Assembly (NCBI GenBank): GCA_015493745.1
Contig: WGCN01000088.1
Coordinates: forward strand, 1 to 32,896
Direction: 5' to 3'
From: Calditrichales bacterium
Lineage (GTDB): Bacteria > Calditrichota > Calditrichia > Calditrichales > J004
DNA length: 32,896 nt
Below the pieces are notes generated by a model. That model did not search any database. It worked only from the letters and a program-made list of their open reading frames with translations, and was not told the origin of the DNA. The translations under genes were made by a program, and so were the position numbers. Of this stretch, positions 1 to 10,600 are shown piece by piece. Position 1 is the stretch's first letter, and the number at the start of each line of letters is the position of its first letter.

Positions 1-68
1 GCGGCCTTGTCGGCCCGGCCCAGCATGCGCTCAAAGACGGGATGTATATTTTGTGTATGTTTTGCCAT
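1..68 (-). CDS. cysC: Partial 5' end of a probable adenylyl-sulfate (APS) kinase
   Basis: Only the first 22 codons are present; the gene continues leftward off the window. The leftward reading from the ATG at 68-66 includes NIHPVFERMLGRADK. From memory this resembles the N-terminal lead of FCB-type APS kinases, where an 'N-I-x-P-x-F-x-R-x-L-x-R-x-D-K' segment precedes the P-loop. The P-loop (GLSGSGKST) would lie off-window, so the call cannot be confirmed here. APS kinase phosphorylates adenosine phosphosulfate to PAPS in sulfate activation. No strong ribosome binding site is visible; a GCGGAA stretch lies upstream. It is codirectional with the chemoreceptor gene to its right but separated by about 240 bases. 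Confidence 0.42.
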   Translation of the reverse strand, partial: MAKHTQNIHPVFERMLGRADKA

Positions 69-310
69 GAATAATTCCGCTCAGAAAGCCATTATCGAAG
101 AATCCCGCGCGGATATGAATGCGCGATTGTTTTTTATGCTCTATTTTACGGTTTTTCCCCGTTTATTGAAAGAGAGATAATTTAGAGGGCTATCGTTAAG
201 GCATGGTGATACAGGTCAAGCCTGAAGGAGGAATTGATACGCCGGGATACGGATACAAAGGCGGTATACCGCGAAAAGTACGACCATAAGCCCGGGCGCT
301 GTCTTCAGCT
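69..310. other. Noncoding gap between the cysC-like gene and the chemoreceptor gene
   Basis: No convincing gene. The gap holds a perfect 12-base palindrome GCGGTATACCGC at 261-272, which could be an operator or a chance hairpin. On the leftward strand there is a weak promoter-like pair (TTTCAA, 17 bases, TAAAAT) in the 130-165 region, suitable for the cysC-like gene. An AAGGAGG run at 224-230 is not followed by a well-spaced start codon. No intrinsic terminator for the leftward chemoreceptor gene was seen. Confidence 0.3.
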
Positions 311-2917
311 TTAATTTAACACGGCTTCCTTCAGGGGCGCATTCCGGGCCCGGGATGTTTTTCTTAACTGAAACTTACCAACCAATTGTTCCAGTTTGCT
401 TGCCTGGGAGGTCAGCTCTGCCGCTACCGAGGCACATTCTCCGGCGGTGGCATTATTGGCCTGGGTTATCCGGTCAATGCGGCTTAAAGCCCGGCTGATC
501 TGTTCGGTGCCCTGTTCCTGCTCTTCGGAGGCCGTGGATATCTCAGCAACCATAGTATTCACCCGGATGATGCCTTCGATAATCCTGGAGAGTGATTCTG
601 CCGTTTTTTGCGCGGTTTCATTTCCGTTTTGTACCTTTTGTACCGTACCTTCGATAAGAAGAGCCGTTTCCCTGGCGGCCGTGGCACTGCGTTGTGCCAG
701 TGAGCGTACTTCCGTGGCCACCACGGCGAATCCCTTGCCGTGTGTCCCGGCCCGGGCCGCTTCCACCGCGGCATTCAGCGCCAGTAAATTGGTTTGAAAA
801 GCGATCTCATCGATAACCTTTATAACCCGCGATATTTGTTCCGAAGAACTATTGATCTGTTTCATGGATTCCAGCATCTCCAGCATCATTTCGTTTCCCT
901 GTTCGGCCACCTCTTTAACATGGGCCGACAGGTCACGGGCTTTACCGGCGCTTTGTGAATTTTGCAATGATTGCGCTGATATTTCGGTCATAAAAGCGCT
1001 TGTTTCCTGCAATGAACCGGCCTGATCGGCCGCCCCGCGGGAAAGGGCCTGGCTGGAACCGGACAATTGTTCCGATACGGCGGAAACGTGTCCGACCGAT
1101 AAGGCAACCTGCGACAGGGTTGTTGCCAAAGCGTTGACCGTGTCGTTAAAAGAGGAAGACAAGGCGGAAAAATCCCCCTTATAATCGCCATCCATGGATA
1201 CGGTTAAGTTTCCATGAGCCACCATGGCCAGCACCTTCTTCAATTTATTTATCGGTTCGGTTACCGCGTTAAGGGTGCTGTTGAACCCGGCGATGATTTT
1301 TAGATAGTCGCCTTTAAATTTACCGGTATCCCCGCGTATATGAAGATGCCCGGCCGAGGCCTCGTTCGAGATATATATGCCCTCGCGAATGAGTTCTTCT
1401 ATGTTTACCTGAATGGTGTTAATGGCCTCGGACAGCACACGCTGCTGTCCCGGAAGCCGGGGCATGGATTGCGCCAGGTTTCCGGCAGCATATTCCTTTA
1501 TTATTTTAGTGCTCAGCAAAAGGGGATGAGTTACGGCGTCCAGAGCCTCATTGACCCCGGCTAACAGGCGGGCATAGGCCCCTTCAGCCTTTTCTGTCCG
1601 GCATCTGGCATCCAGCCGGCCTTCTGTTTGTGCCCGGATGGTGTCATGTAATTCCTGCTCTAAATGTTGCAGGTTTAAAAGAATGCTTTCCATGGAAAGG
1701 GATAAGGTATCCTCCCGGGAAGTGGATGAAATAGCGATATCCAGATTTCCGGCAGCAATTTCCCGGGCCGCGGATATTTTTTGTTTTTGGGCGTCAACGA
1801 TCCTGGAGAAGGAGTGGATTAGTTGTCCCAGTTCATCACTGCTGTCATATTGCAGGTTGATGTCAATACGGCCCAGGGCGATATCTTCCGCCGCCGTGGT
1901 AACCTCTTTGAGGGCCCCGGTAATATTGCGTGAGATAAGCATCCCGATCAGCAGGGTAGACACCAAGGCCAGGGCCGCCAGGGAAAACGCCAGGAAGAGA
2001 GAATCCTTGGCAGAACCGCTCAGACCGGAGGCCGTCTGTAACAGGTCGTTCGTAATTTCTTCTTCGATGGATTTGAGGATATTTATTCTTTTCGTGCTGG
2101 CAGAGAACCATTTAGCCGGGTCGATATTAAAACCACCCGTGGAGTGGTTGTCCAGGGCTGCTTTACGAAAAACTTTTGTCTCTTCGGCATCCGGGGTGGT
2201 CATGCGTGTGGAAAAAAGGGCCTTATGCCTTTTTCCGGCCAGAAATTTAAAGGAGTCAAAGTAATTTTTCTGGAGGGCTGCAAGGGTCACAAATTCCCGG
2301 AAATGATTATCGGAAAAGTGATCTTTAAAAAACACCCTGCTTAAGAGGGCCCGCTCAAGTCCGGCTATTTCCTTTCCTTGTAAAAAATAGACATAGGCCA
2401 TGCTCTGCCGGGCCAGACCGGCCCGGGTGCTCATGCGGGCGATACCGGAGATTATTTCCAGGATGCCGGCATTGATGTGGGAATAATAACCGATGGCATC
2501 ATTCGCCGAAAGGGAGAGGGTGCCTGCCCGGGCCCGGAAATCATCAAGATGACCGAGCTCATCGATCACTTTGACTGTAATGGTATCGCTGAAACGTTGC
2601 GGGTATTTATTTAAAAAGGCTTTTAATGTATTGTATTTCAGGTCTGTCTTTTTATACTGCTCTCTGAGTTCATGGAAAAAAAGCTGTCCGCCACTGCTTA
2701 AAAAAACTCCAGAAGTTCCCCTCTCCTTCTGGAGTTCGTGAACCAGGGCACTCAATTTGACCGAAAGGAGGGTCATATCATACAGAGTGTCCATTTCGTC
2801 CGATGTATCAGCACTTTGTAAAATTGTATTTAGTGAATAAAAAATCAATCCTAACAGCGGGATTATCAACATTACTATCAGCTTTGAACGGATTTTCAAA
2901 TTCCTGATCCCAGCCAT
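311..2917 (-). CDS. Methyl-accepting chemotaxis protein with NIT sensor domain
   Basis: An 868-residue membrane chemoreceptor. A first membrane segment lies at about residues 12-34. A large periplasmic helical domain follows, with the NIT-type signature [19 protein letters not shown] near residues 58-76; this family (nitrate- and nitrite-sensing, PF08376) is linked to nitrate/nitrite detection. A second membrane segment lies at about 304-327, then HAMP at about 329-380 and further HAMP-like units with repeated 'AAGNL' and 'AHGNL' turns up to about 590. The C-terminal MCP signalling domain has its hairpin tip near 690-745 ([20 protein letters not shown], then [19 protein letters not shown]), the contact site for CheA/CheW. 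No NWETF-type CheR-binding tail is present. AAAGGAC lies just upstream of the ATG. The helical gene 2944-3486 ends 26 bases upstream, so the two are probably cotranscribed. No che genes are in the window. Confidence 0.95.
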   Translation of the reverse strand: MAGIRNLKIRSKLIVMLIIPLLGLIFYSLNTILQSADTSDEMDTLYDMTLLSVKLSALVHELQKERGTSGVFLSSGGQLFFHELREQYKKTDLKYNTLKAFLNKYPQRFSDTITVKVIDELGHLDDFRARAGTLSLSANDAIGYYSHINAGILEIISGIARMSTRAGLARQSMAYVYFLQGKEIAGLERALLSRVFFKDHFSDNHFREFVTLAALQKNYFDSFKFLAGKRHKALFSTRMTTPDAEETKVFRKAALDNHSTGGFNIDPAKWFSASTKRINILKSIEEEITNDLLQTASGLSGSAKDSLFLAFSLAALALVSTLLIGMLISRNITGALKEVTTAAEDIALGRIDINLQYDSSDELGQLIHSFSRIVDAQKQKISAAREIAAGNLDIAISSTSREDTLSLSMESILLNLQHLEQELHDTIRAQTEGRLDARCRTEKAEGAYARLLAGVNEALDAVTHPLLLSTKIIKEYAAGNLAQSMPRLPGQQRVLSEAINTIQVNIEELIREGIYISNEASAGHLHIRGDTGKFKGDYLKIIAGFNSTLNAVTEPINKLKKVLAMVAHGNLTVSMDGDYKGDFSALSSSFNDTVNALATTLSQVALSVGHVSAVSEQLSGSSQALSRGAADQAGSLQETSAFMTEISAQSLQNSQSAGKARDLSAHVKEVAEQGNEMMLEMLESMKQINSSSEQISRVIKVIDEIAFQTNLLALNAAVEAARAGTHGKGFAVVATEVRSLAQRSATAARETALLIEGTVQKVQNGNETAQKTAESLSRIIEGIIRVNTMVAEISTASEEQEQGTEQISRALSRIDRITQANNATAGECASVAAELTSQASKLEQLVGKFQLRKTSRARNAPLKEAVLN

Positions 2918-2943
2918 GATAAAGTCCTTTTTATATTCGCCGG

Positions 2944-3486
2944 TCAGTTTCTCCCAAAGTATGACATTTGTAAAACCGGTTTTAAAGGAGTATGCGCTCC
3001 TTTTTGTGTAGAGCGAAGATTGTCATAACATTCTTTGCTCCGTTGAGCCGTTTCGTTAACGGCAACTGTAAAGTTACAGGTTATGCCTTCTATACGGTGT
3101 AGCATCTCCGCGATGTTTGTTATGTTTTTTGTGTTGATTTCTTCCAAATCCTCCCTGATCTTGTCTACCAGGTAACCGAGGTTATTGCCAAAGTTGAATA
3201 CGGAAGAAATGCGGGTATAAAAAATATCATCCTGCTGTTTTGAAGCGGATTTGGAAATTTCACAAAACTCAATGATGAGTCGTGTGTATTCCAGGAAGGA
3301 GGTAGAGGCAATTTTCAAACTGGCCAGGTACTCATTGATGACATGAATTCGTCCATACTGGTCGGGCGGAATGGAATGGATGATCTTGTCATTGGAAAGG
3401 GTTTGGTTTACAAGGGATATATATTGGCCTATCAGCTTATTGAATGTCTGGCTGTGTTTTTTCAGCTTTGGATAGCATTTTATCAT
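2944..3486 (-). CDS. Hypothetical 180-residue helical protein, cotranscribed with the chemoreceptor
   Basis: I do not recognise a family. The protein has no signal peptide or membrane segment and appears almost entirely helical, with long amphipathic stretches (for example around residues 95-155, [20 protein letters not shown] onward). It starts at an ATG preceded by GGGGAGGAGC, a strong ribosome binding site. It ends 26 bases before the chemoreceptor start and points the same way, so it is likely the first gene of a two-gene operon. A cytoplasmic adaptor or partner for the receptor is possible, but this rests only on position and helical character. The codon pattern (more A/T-rich than the flanking kinase genes) is slightly different from its neighbours. 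Confidence 0.75.
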   Translation of the reverse strand: MIKCYPKLKKHSQTFNKLIGQYISLVNQTLSNDKIIHSIPPDQYGRIHVINEYLASLKIASTSFLEYTRLIIEFCEISKSASKQQDDIFYTRISSVFNFGNNLGYLVDKIREDLEEINTKNITNIAEMLHRIEGITCNFTVAVNETAQRSKECYDNLRSTQKGAHTPLKPVLQMSYFGRN

Positions 3487-3742
3487 GCTCCTCCCCTCAA
3501 GGATAATGATTGATCCGGACGTTTTATGGAAACCATGATGTCGGCTTTGTTTTCATCCATTTGCCGGTAAAAGGCTGTTGAATATGTCCATTATCTGATG
3601 TAAAACCCCGATCTTTAGCTGTTAGGAGGATATGGGGCGCTAAACACACCCCTATTTGAATATGGGGGATTCCCTTAAGCGGGCTCCCCGGACGGGGAAT
3701 ACTGGCTGTCTCTATGATTTATAGTGCCGGAAAAGTTTAAAA
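3487..3742 (-). promoter_or_regulatory. Upstream region of the chemoreceptor operon with inverted CCCC/GGGG boxes
   Basis: This 256-base gap lies between the response-regulator stop and the start of the helical gene, so it must carry the chemoreceptor operon promoter unless the genes are read through. It contains an imperfect inverted repeat, CCCCTAT then ATGGGGG (3649-3668), and a perfect one, TCCCCG-GA-CGGGGA (about 3685-3698). The segment 3647-3653 (CACCCCT) matches 6 of 7 positions of the NarL heptamer TACYYMT, and 3662-3668 matches 5 of 7 of the inverted form. No confident -35/-10 pair was found. Neither repeat is followed by a T-run in the leftward direction, so they do not look like intrinsic terminators. 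Confidence 0.4.
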
Positions 3743-4429
3743 CTAAGCCTGTTCTTCTTCGAGCCCCCTGGTTTTTGGGAGAGTCCAAAAGGTCGCTTTT
3801 TGAGCAAGCTCCGCGGCATTTTTCAGATTCAATTTTTTCTTGATCTTTTCCTTGTGGGTTTCAATGGTCTTGATCCCCAGGCTTAACTTTTCCGCAATTT
3901 GCCTGGTACCATAGCCCTTACCGATAAGCTCGAAGACGATCCATTCCCGGTCGCTCAATTTTTCCATAAAAGAGTATTCCTTTAAATGCTCTCCACGGGT
4001 AACTTTTTTTAAGATCTGGGACTGGCATGCTTCACTCAGATAAATGTTTCCGGCCAAAATCTTATGGATGGCTTCAATCAGCTTATCCGTTTCATTTTGT
4101 TTCATTATATAGCCGTGGGCTCCCGCATGAAGACATCTTTCGGCAAAGAGGGATTCATCATGCATGGAAAAAATCAATATCAATACATTGGGAAAACGCT
4201 TGGTTACGCTTTTGGTCAGTTCGATACCGTCAATACCGTTTAATGAAATATCAAGAATCATCAGGTCCGGTTTTTTATTCTCCAGATGATCCAGGGCCTC
4301 CTGGGCATTCCCGGCCTCACAGCATACCGAAAGATCGGGCTCACTCTCGATAAGCCGCTTTAACCCTGTACGAACGATCTGGTGGTCATCAACAATCAGG
4401 ATACTATTTTTTTGAGTTTCAGCTGTCAT
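3743..4429 (-). CDS. NarL/LuxR-family response regulator
   Basis: A two-component DNA-binding regulator. The receiver domain spans about residues 10-125: the acidic pair is in ILIVDDHQIVR, the phospho-accepting aspartate in LMILDISLNG (residue 60 from this start), the serine in LILIFSMHD and the lysine in GYIMKQ. The C-terminal LuxR helix-turn-helix begins at LSDREWIVFELIGKGY and includes the IKTIETHKEKIKKKL recognition region. I prefer the ATG at 4429 (228 residues) over the upstream ATG at 4453. The former has AGAGGGGAA at a usable distance; the latter has no ribosome binding site. The chosen start overlaps the stop of the sensor-kinase gene by 11 bases, implying translational coupling and a cognate pair. 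Targets are unknown; the region 3487-3742 is a candidate. Confidence 0.93.
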   Translation of the reverse strand: MTAETQKNSILIVDDHQIVRTGLKRLIESEPDLSVCCEAGNAQEALDHLENKKPDLMILDISLNGIDGIELTKSVTKRFPNVLILIFSMHDESLFAERCLHAGAHGYIMKQNETDKLIEAIHKILAGNIYLSEACQSQILKKVTRGEHLKEYSFMEKLSDREWIVFELIGKGYGTRQIAEKLSLGIKTIETHKEKIKKKLNLKNAAELAQKATFWTLPKTRGLEEEQA

Positions 4430-7400
4430 GGTAATTCCCCTCTTTCCTGACATGTAATTGTATAACGGTTCCTTTTGGCTTGCCGTTGTTTATTTTTAGG
4501 ATAGCATTGATTATTTTCGCCCGGTTTTTCATGATAAAAAAGCCGAGTCCTTCGCCATTGTGACTGTTTGCGCCCAGGCCGATGCCGTCATCTTCCACGG
4601 AAAAAGAAACATTGTCCTGACCGTTACGGCAAATTATTTTAATATTTCCCGCCCGGGAATGTTTTACGGCGTTGGAGACCGCTTCCTGCACAATCCGGTA
4701 AATATGGATTTCATCGGGTTTTCTGATTCCCAAATCCGGATCACATAACAAGTTACATGCGGTGTTGTGCATAAATTCGGTGTTTTCGGCCATTTCCCGT
4801 AGGGCGGTTTCCAGTCCGCCGATCTCAAGTTTTGCCGGATAAAGACCCTGGGCCAGACCTCTTAATTTTTTTCGTGTCCGGTTGGAAATATTTATGATAT
4901 TCTGTAAATCCTTTTTAAATTCTTCCTCGCCGGGTCGTACTTTTTTTTCTAACGCTTTGGTTAACAAAGCGATACCTGTAATATCCTGCCCAATATCATC
5001 ATGCAGTTCCCTGCCCAGCCGCCTTTGCTCATCCTCGCTGATTTTAACAGCCCGTTGCTCAGCCTTTTGCCGGGCGGTAATATCACGGGAGATGGTACGC
5101 AGGCTATATATTTTGCCGTTCTTGTACTGGGGGGTGATAATCACCTCCACATAAATATCATTCCCGGCTTTGGTTAACAGGCATGTTTCAAACAACTCTT
5201 TATTATGGTTATACGATACGCTTTCGAGATAGTCACGCGTCCGGCTGCGAAAATCAGGATGAATGATATCAAGATAACAGTGTCCGATATATTCCTCCCG
5301 GGCATAACCGAGCGTTTCCAGCTCCGAAACATTCGCATCGCGAATGATACCCTCTGTATCGAGTATGTTTATCATATCGTGGGCGTCGCTGAACAGACTA
5401 TAATATTTTTCACGGCTTTCCGACAGGGAGTCCATGGCTTTTTTAAGAGAGGCTGTCCGTTCTTCTATGCGGGACTCAAGATTCCTGTGCGCATGGCGCA
5501 GTTCGATTTCCATGGTTTTATAAGGCGTAATGTCCCGGGTCAGAATCAAAACCTTATTCTCGGGTACTTTTACCATTTGTGCCCAAAAATAGAGAGTTGT
5601 TCCATTCATACTTAAAGCATATTCAAAATGGTTGTTTTCACCGTTACGGATAGTCTTGTTGATACAGTCCATGGCTTGAACCGCCACATCTTCCGGCATG
5701 ATTTCAGTAATTGTTTTTCCTATAAACTGATCAGGCTCCACATACAACTTGGTTACACCGTTTCCATGGTATGAAAGAAAGCGCCCCCGGTAGTCCACCA
5801 AAAAAATCAAATCGGGTATGGCATTGATCAGGGCTTTCCGTTCCCGTTCACTTTTCTGAAAGGCCACCTCATCCGTTTTTTTCTTTAGTACGGTGGTTAT
5901 ACTCTGAACAATTACCTTAAGACGGTCGATTTCCTTTTCTGAAAAAGGATAAGAACGATGGACGTCGAAGAGGCCGATTTTTATGCCCTTGAAAATCAGC
6001 GGGAAGTTAACCGTCGTTTTTATGGGGATCATTTCGGTGATTTGCGGGATAATGCTTTGCAGAAAACGATACCTGGGGGTGTCCGGTTCGGCGATGCTGG
6101 GGATAAACTCCTCGATCAGTCGGTGAATGGTTTTTATTTCGGTATGTACGTGAACCCGGGCGCTGGAAAAAATTTGGCCGTAAAGAGTTTCGTCCGATAG
6201 TGAAATATAGATTTCCTTAAGCGTTATGCCACATAATTTTTCAATACCGGCGATAACGGTTTGGGATAAATTTATATTTTTTAGTTTTAAGCGGTTTGAT
6301 GAAGCGTCAAACATATAAAGCTGGCTGCCCGAGCAATCAAAAAGCTCCTTAAGCTGTTGCTGGCACAGATGCTGTATCTGATCCAGATCATCGCCCCGGT
6401 TCAGTGCCAGGTTCATATCGTTTAGAAAATTCAAATCCTCTTTTTGTTGTTTCAGAAGGTTATCCTTTTTTATGCGGGCCAGGGCCAGCGCGATATGATT
6501 GGCCAGTCGTTCCAGCCGCTGTTGTTCGTCCTGGTTCAATATCGTATCCGGCTTTATAAAAACAACAATACCGATAACCTTTCCATCGGCCACCAGGGGA
6601 ATAAGCCCGCATAGCTTTACACGAAGCATTTTTAGAAAGGAATAGATGATTTTTTTTTGCGAGACATCCTCAATGAATTCATTGAAAATTTCAACAATTT
6701 TGTCAGGGGCTGTTGTAAAATAACTTTGTTGAGAAGAGAGGATGCTTTTTAAAACGGGTCCCGGTTTAATAACCGGAGCGGATTCCTTGATGGTCACTTG
6801 CAACAGTTTCTCGACTTTGCGCCGGGCCGAATATCTCAGGCTGAAATATTCCCTGATGAGCCGGCCGGATTCTGGGTCATACGTATATAGGGAAAGATTG
6901 CCCTTACCGGACAGCTTACGGAAAGCGGTGGAAAACATATCTAAAATTTCAGACAGGGAACGTTCGTTCAGATAAGCCTTGTTAATGTTATCGATAAACT
7001 GTAGTTCATCAATTTTTTTCCGCAGGCGTGTTTCCATTTTTTTTCGCAGAACCGTTTCTTTTAATAAAGCCCGGTGACAATCCGGACAGGGTTCGTGTAA
7101 AAGCTGTGATAAGCGGGAAACCAGAGATTGAGGTTTCAGTGGCTTTTGGAGATAGTCACTGTGTTCGCTGTCGGGGGAAAACGGGTAGTCAGTTTCGGCT
7201 TTCCTGCCGGTAGCGATGATGTCAGGCAGCGTCGGGCAGATGTTTGTGAAAGAAATACCGGGTAGGTGTTCCTGCAAACCGGGAAGGTCAAAGCAGATAA
7301 CGGCGGCGCTGAAGCGATGTTGTTTTAGCAGTTCCACAGCTCCGGATAGGGAAGAGCAGTAGGTCAGGCCGATCTTTTCTTCCTTTAGCTGCCTTTTTAA

Positions 7401-7472
7401 TTGTAATATCCACTGGGCGTCGTCATCAACAATCAAAACGGACATTTTATACATTTCTTCATTACTCGTCAT
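4419..7472 (-). CDS. NarX/UhpB-type sensor histidine kinase with N-terminal receiver, two GAF-like and two PAS domains
   Basis: A 1017-residue kinase with no obvious membrane segment, so probably cytoplasmic. An N-terminal receiver (about residues 10-125) keeps its key residues: acidic cluster at 16-18, D62 in VICFDLPG, T88 and K110 in YLQKPLKP. A CPDC motif (C129, C132) follows and then a coiled coil. Two GAF-like regions lie at about 165-335 and 345-530, and two PAS domains at about 545-655 and 685-805. The HisKA_3 dimerisation domain has H824 in GRELHDDIGQD, and the HATPase_c domain has N934 in QEAVSNAVKHS, DDGIG at 961-965 and GEGLGFF. HisKA_3 kinases pair with LuxR-type regulators, which fits the gene overlapping its 3' end. 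A complete receiver at the front of a kinase implies input from a second phosphodonor. The start lacks a strong ribosome binding site; the internal ATG at residue 7 or 10 is possible. Confidence 0.93.
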   Translation of the reverse strand: MTSNEEMYKMSVLIVDDDAQWILQLKRQLKEEKIGLTYCSSLSGAVELLKQHRFSAAVICFDLPGLQEHLPGISFTNICPTLPDIIATGRKAETDYPFSPDSEHSDYLQKPLKPQSLVSRLSQLLHEPCPDCHRALLKETVLRKKMETRLRKKIDELQFIDNINKAYLNERSLSEILDMFSTAFRKLSGKGNLSLYTYDPESGRLIREYFSLRYSARRKVEKLLQVTIKESAPVIKPGPVLKSILSSQQSYFTTAPDKIVEIFNEFIEDVSQKKIIYSFLKMLRVKLCGLIPLVADGKVIGIVVFIKPDTILNQDEQQRLERLANHIALALARIKKDNLLKQQKEDLNFLNDMNLALNRGDDLDQIQHLCQQQLKELFDCSGSQLYMFDASSNRLKLKNINLSQTVIAGIEKLCGITLKEIYISLSDETLYGQIFSSARVHVHTEIKTIHRLIEEFIPSIAEPDTPRYRFLQSIIPQITEMIPIKTTVNFPLIFKGIKIGLFDVHRSYPFSEKEIDRLKVIVQSITTVLKKKTDEVAFQKSERERKALINAIPDLIFLVDYRGRFLSYHGNGVTKLYVEPDQFIGKTITEIMPEDVAVQAMDCINKTIRNGENNHFEYALSMNGTTLYFWAQMVKVPENKVLILTRDITPYKTMEIELRHAHRNLESRIEERTASLKKAMDSLSESREKYYSLFSDAHDMINILDTEGIIRDANVSELETLGYAREEYIGHCYLDIIHPDFRSRTRDYLESVSYNHNKELFETCLLTKAGNDIYVEVIITPQYKNGKIYSLRTISRDITARQKAEQRAVKISEDEQRRLGRELHDDIGQDITGIALLTKALEKKVRPGEEEFKKDLQNIINISNRTRKKLRGLAQGLYPAKLEIGGLETALREMAENTEFMHNTACNLLCDPDLGIRKPDEIHIYRIVQEAVSNAVKHSRAGNIKIICRNGQDNVSFSVEDDGIGLGANSHNGEGLGFFIMKNRAKIINAILKINNGKPKGTVIQLHVRKEGNYHDS

Positions 7473-7689
7473 CTTTTGACCCGGAGAAAAAATGAATATT
7501 AAACGGATAATACACTTTGGCCCATCCCTGGTGCGAGGAAGGTGTTAAGGGTATTTATCACTATAATTATTTTATGGATGTGAAAATACTGGTATAATAT
7601 AGTGAATAAATTAGAAATAAGTTTGGGAATATGAGTGGATTTTAACAATTTAGCAGGGTATCAATACTTTTTAGAAAACAGAGGTCCGG
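7473..7689. promoter_or_regulatory. Divergent intergenic region between two kinase genes
   Basis: This 217-base, A/T-rich gap separates the leftward NarX-type kinase from the rightward hybrid kinase, so it should carry both promoters. On the plus strand an extended -10-like TGGTATAAT lies near 7590-7600 with no good -35. A TAAGTTTG at about 7617-7624 matches the Bacteroidetes -7 element TAnnTTTG, but no TTTG element is seen near -33. GAGGTCC just upstream of 7690 can serve as the ribosome binding site. Confidence 0.35.
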
Positions 7690-10600
7690 ATGGTAGCAAA
7701 GAAAAAGGAATCCCCCGCCAAGGGCAAAAAATATACCGGTGAAAATTTTTACGAAGACCTGGTAGAGCTTTCGCCCATGGGTTTTCTGATTTTGGATGAA
7801 AAGGGCGTCATCGTTGAAGCAAACCCGGCCTACTATAAAATAACGGGTTATCGCAGTAGCGAGTTGATCGGCAGACATATATCCATCATTTCCGGCAATG
7901 AAAGCAGTAAGGCGGTGGTCAACCGGAATATTCGGGAAATACTGTCGGGTAAGCTGTTATCCCATGTTGTGGTCAGCCGCCGTAAGGATGGCCGTCGGGC
8001 CTGGGTGCGTCTGAATGAAAAAAGGATTACCCTGCCCGATGGCCGTCCGGGCATACTGAGCGTGGCCGAGGATATCAGCAAACAACGTGAAGCCGAAAAG
8101 CAGCTGCTGGCCAGCGAGGAACGCTTTCGAAAAATCTTTATAGACAATAAGGCGCCCATGCTGATCGTAAATCCCGGGAATTTGCAGATTTTGGACGCCA
8201 ACCCGGCTGCCAGCCGTTTTTACGGCTACTCCCGTAAAAAACTGTTTACCATGCATATGGGGCAGATAAATCTGGTTTCCGTGAAAGAACGGAAAAAAAT
8301 GATGGTTGAGGCGATGAGCCGTCCCCAAACGTACTTTCAGTTTAAACACCGCCTGGCTTCGGGAGAAATCCGTGATGTGGAGGTTTACGCCTCGCCGATC
8401 GAGGTGGCCGGCGAACGGTTTATGTTTATCATTGTCCATGATATCAGCGAGCGGCGGCGGTCGGCGGAATTGTTGGATCTCAGGTTAAAGCAGCAGGAGA
8501 TACTGCTTAAGCTTTCCGGGGCCATCAGTCATGCCGATTCTCCGGAGGCCATCTTTAAATTTGCCCTAAACGCTTTAAAAGACGGGCTGGGGGTTGCGAG
8601 AGCTTCCATCCTTTTGATGGATGAAACAAAAGAGATGCGCTTTGTGGCCTGGATGGGTTTGTCCGCTGCCTATCGCCGGGCTGTTCAGGGCCATTCTCCC
8701 TGGAGACCGGAAGCGCGTAATCCGAAACCTCTCTATATTGTTAATGCGGCCACCCATTCCAAAACACGGGCTTATCGGTCGGTATTAGACAAGGAATCGA
8801 TTCAGTCCATTGCTTTTATCCCCCTGACCCATCGCGGCCGCTTAATGGGCAAGTTCATGCTTTATTATAACGAGCGGCATTCTTTCAGTGAATTCGAGAA
8901 ATCTTTTTTACAGACACTGGCCAATCAATTGGCTATCTCCGTTATACGCCGGAAGGATGAGGAAAAGTTACGCGCCAGTGAGCAGATGCACCGGTCGCTG
9001 ATTCAGGCCTCGCCGGATGCCATTATGGCTTTGGATATGCAGGGCAATATCACCTTTGCCAATGAAAAGGCCGCCGCCCTGTATGGCTTTAAAAAGCCCG
9101 CTTCCCTGATCGGTCGTTCCGGTTTCGATTTTGTGGCCCGGGATCACCGTCATGAGGTCCAAACGATGATAGAGACGGCCGTAGAAAAAGGGGAGTTTCA
9201 TGGGATTGTTTATGCCGTAACCCAACAGGGGAAACCAAAAACCCTGGAGATAAACGCCATCCTGATGAGAGACGCCGAAGGGAAACCCTATCAGTTTTTA
9301 AGTATAGGCCGGGATATCAGCGAACGGTTGCAAGCGCAAAAGAAACTGGCGGAAAGCGAAAGGCTGTTCCGTATTGTGGTTGAAGAAGCCCAGGACGGCA
9401 TGGCCATGGCCGATATAAAGGGAAAATATATTCTGGTAAACCATGCCATGGAGAAAATGACCGGCTACTCGCATCAGGAACTTCTGAATATGACGGTTTT
9501 TGACTTGTTGGCCCCGGAGGAAGATCCGGTTTTATTCCCCAGGATCGTTTCCGGTGAGAAAGGCCGGAGGACGGCCCTGTTGAAGCGCAAGGATGGCAGT
9601 ATCTTTCACGCCGAAATATCCGGTTTCCCTATAGAAATAGGCGGCAAGTCTTTTGTGATGGGGCAGGTACGCGACATCAGCGCCGTCGTAGCCGCCGAAG
9701 AGGAAAAACGCAATCTGGAGCTGCAGATTCAACATGCCCAAAAAATGGAAAGTCTGGGGGTGCTGGCCGGGGGGATCGCCCATGACTTCAATAATCTGCT
9801 CACCGGCATTTTGGGAAATGTGGGTCTGACCGAGATGCTCCTGACCCAGGCCCACCCGGCCATGCAAAATGTTAAGAGTATAGAATCCTCGGCCATGCGC
9901 GCCGCCGACCTGTGCCGCCAGTTACTGGCCTATTCCGGTAAGGGGCGCTTTACCGTCATGTCTCTGGACTTAAACGAGATTGTCGAGGAAATAGGTACCC
10001 TGCTGGAGTCCTCCATCTCGCGGAAGGTGCTGATGAAGTACAATCTGGAAAAAAATCTGCCCGCGGTTGAAGTGGATACGGCGCAAATCCAGCAGGTGAT
10101 CATGAATCTGATTATAAACGCCTCGGATGCCATCGGCAAGAAAAGCGGTATCGTTTCTGTTACGACCGGCGTCATGGATTGTGATGAAAACTATTTGACG
10201 GAGACCTATCTGGATGACAAGCTAAAGCCCGGACCCTATGTCTATTTGGAAGTTTCCGATACCGGGGTCGGTATGAATGAAGAAACCCGGCAAAAAATAT
10301 TCGATCCTTTTTTCAGCACAAAATTTACCGGACGGGGGCTGGGCCTGGCGGCGGTTTTGGGTATTATACGCGGGCATAAGGGGGCCATAAAGGTATACAG
10401 TGAGCCGGGCAAAGGCTCCACCTTTAAAATACTTTTTCCGGTTACGGATAAGGCCATGGAGAGCCTGGTTAAACCGGACAAGCAGATGGACGACTGGAAG
10501 AGCAACGGTGGCGTGCTTATCGTGGATGATGAGGAAACCATCCGCTTGCTGGCCGCGGAAACCCTTAAACGAACCGGTATGAAAACCTTAATAGCTCATG

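Noticed and set aside
203-289. A 28-codon frame and an AAGGAGG-TTG frame in the left gap
   Set aside because: The ATG frame has no ribosome binding site, and the TTG candidate is only two bases from AAGGAGG. Both are very short and unrecognised.
1638-2264. A 208-codon rightward frame opposite the chemoreceptor
   Set aside because: The leftward chemoreceptor has continuous NIT, HAMP and MCP domains across this stretch. The rightward product is low-complexity and without a ribosome binding site.
3685-3698. TCCCCG-GA-CGGGGA as an intrinsic terminator for the response-regulator gene
   Set aside because: There is no T-run after it in the leftward direction and the loop is only two bases. A protein-binding site is more plausible.
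7617-7624. TAAGTTTG as a Bacteroidetes-type promoter element
   Set aside because: It matches TAnnTTTG, but there is no TTTG element about 20 bases upstream, and a single 8-base match in an A/T-rich gap is expected by chance.
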